DNA from: Methanosarcinales archaeon
GTDB taxonomy: Archaea; Halobacteriota; Methanosarcinia; Methanosarcinales; Methanogasteraceae
NCBI GenBank assembly: GCA_030672605.1
Contig: DAOVGE010000128.1
Coordinates: 1 to 6,585, forward strand
Direction: 5' to 3'
DNA: 6,585 nt
In this document: positions 6,201-6,585 of the stretch, piece by piece
How positions within the stretch are numbered: position 1 is the first letter of the stretch
Layout of the letters: every line of letters begins with the position of its first letter
The notes under the pieces: generated by a model
What the model was told of the DNA's origin: nothing
Database searches by the model: none
The model's input: the letters and a program-made list of their open reading frames with translations, nothing else
Made by a program: the position numbers and the translations under genes

Positions 6201-6214
6201 ATATATACTTTGCT
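6201..6214 (-). promoter_or_regulatory. BRE/TATA promoter of the AMMECR1 gene, leaderless transcript likely
   Basis: The minus strand reads AGCAAAG followed by TATATAT, a strong BRE/TATA pair. Initiation about 26 nt after the box centre falls near 6178, one base from the ATG at 6177, and no Shine-Dalgarno site precedes that ATG. This predicts a leaderless or nearly leaderless mRNA and supports the chosen start. Confidence 0.65.
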
Positions 6215-6267
6215 GGTACGTGTTTAGCTATACTTCGCACCGCCACAAACTGAGCTTTTTTTGCAAA

Positions 6268-6290
6268 TGTGTCAGTGATGTGTTGACACA
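6268..6290. promoter_or_regulatory. Inverted repeat TGTGTCA-N9-TGACACA
   Basis: This is a perfect 7-bp inverted repeat with a 9-nt spacer, about 60-85 bp upstream of the AMMECR1 TATA box and 28 bp from repeat A copy 2. It could be a regulator-binding site, or a terminator of something outside the visible genes. There is no second copy, so the role is open. Confidence 0.3.
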
Positions 6291-6317
6291 CGCGAAAGAC
6301 GTGACAATAGAGATGAC

Positions 6318-6496
6318 ACCCTTCGCGCCTTTGCGTCCTTGCGTTGAATTGAAGAATAAAAACGCAAAGACGCGAGGGCGCAAAGATTAAATAAACCTCC
6401 CGATTGGCGATCGTATGGTGTGTGCCTCGGTCTTGTGCATTTATGGCCAAATTGGCAATTACAAAAATCGCACTTTATGCTGGTCGCTGAGTATAA
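6318..6496. repeat. Repeat A, copy 2
   Basis: This is the direct copy of bases 1-187, lacking one 8-nt unit. Hairpin arms are 6321-6346 and 6360-6385. Similarity to copy 1 stops after GAGTATAA: here the sequence continues into repeat B, whereas at copy 1 it continues into the toxin remnant. The shared stop point defines the right end of the element. Long open frames through this segment on the minus strand are non-coding. Confidence 0.9.
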
Positions 6497-6553
6497 TCTT
6501 GTGTAATCTCGTGGTTTTATATATGGAGATTCACACAACATACGGTACGTACT
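6494..6553 (+). repeat. Repeat B, copy 2, possible promoter
   Basis: This is the ungapped partner of 3315-3374, directly abutting repeat A with a shared TAA. It holds TTTTATAT at 6515-6522, which would place initiation near 6545, about 16 nt before the ATG at 6561. Whether B is a mobile sequence that carries a promoter, or two independent promoters with a shared upstream element, cannot be settled here. Confidence 0.55.
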
Positions 6554-6560
6554 GATTTGG

Positions 6561-6585
6561 ATGATGACCATGAGCAGATCAAACC
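6561..6585 (+). CDS. Possible 5' end of a gene leaving the window
   Basis: Three in-frame ATGs (6561, 6564, 6570) begin an open frame reading MMTMSRSN to the window edge, downstream of a TATA-like box at 6515-6522. There is no convincing Shine-Dalgarno site. Eight codons are far too few to identify a product, and this may not be a gene. Confidence 0.25.

Noticed and set aside
6178..6450. N-terminal extension of the AMMECR1 protein
   Set aside because: It crosses a strong promoter and repeat A, and the AMMECR1 domain is complete from 6177.
1..6585. CRISPR array, insertion-sequence transposase, or prophage genes
   Set aside because: No regularly spaced short repeats, no transposase or integrase motif, and no phage structural gene is visible on either strand.

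Overview
This window most likely comes from a euryarchaeon of the Methanomicrobia/Halobacteriota kind, meaning methanogens and their ANME or alkane-oxidising relatives. The evidence is a 422-residue archaeal EF-1alpha with the GHIDHGKS form of the G1 loop, an archaeal-type ribosomal protein S10 directly behind it, a tRNA-Glu without an encoded CCA end, and BRE/TATA-type promoters. At least one gene looks leaderless. The species cannot be named from the sequence alone.

Layout. Bases 1-187 hold repeat A, with a large imperfect hairpin at its left end. It abuts the decayed remainder of a PemK/MazF-type toxin gene (to 450); 451-600 holds nothing I can support. A minus-strand cluster follows, read right to left: a 177-residue cysteine-containing protein (2954-2421), an unrecognised acidic 215-residue protein (2320-1673), and an amidohydrolase (1680-601) whose start overlaps the preceding stop by 8 nt. 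Bases 2955-3495 contain no gene. They hold promoter elements, an imperfect palindrome (repeat C, 3107-3199) and a 60-bp element (repeat B, 3315-3374).

From 3496 the plus strand carries tRNA-Glu(CTC), then EF-1alpha and rpsJ as a translation operon. Converging on rpsJ, with only 11 nt between, is a minus-strand pair: an AMMECR1-domain protein (6177-5593) overlapping by 8 nt a cyclophilin-like DUF369 protein (5600-5229). The AMMECR1 promoter places transcription start almost at the ATG. The right end returns to repetitive DNA. A second repeat A (6318-6496, about 98% identical to the first) abuts a second repeat B (6494-6553), which may serve as the promoter of a gene leaving the window at 6561.

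How it fits together. The middle is ordinary translation machinery plus two small clusters of poorly characterised proteins, enclosed by two direct copies of a 180-bp non-coding repeat. The most informative points are the repeat family, its exact junction with the ruined toxin gene, and the uncharacterised three-gene cluster ending in the amidohydrolase. I do not see convincing evidence of a new defence or metabolic system.
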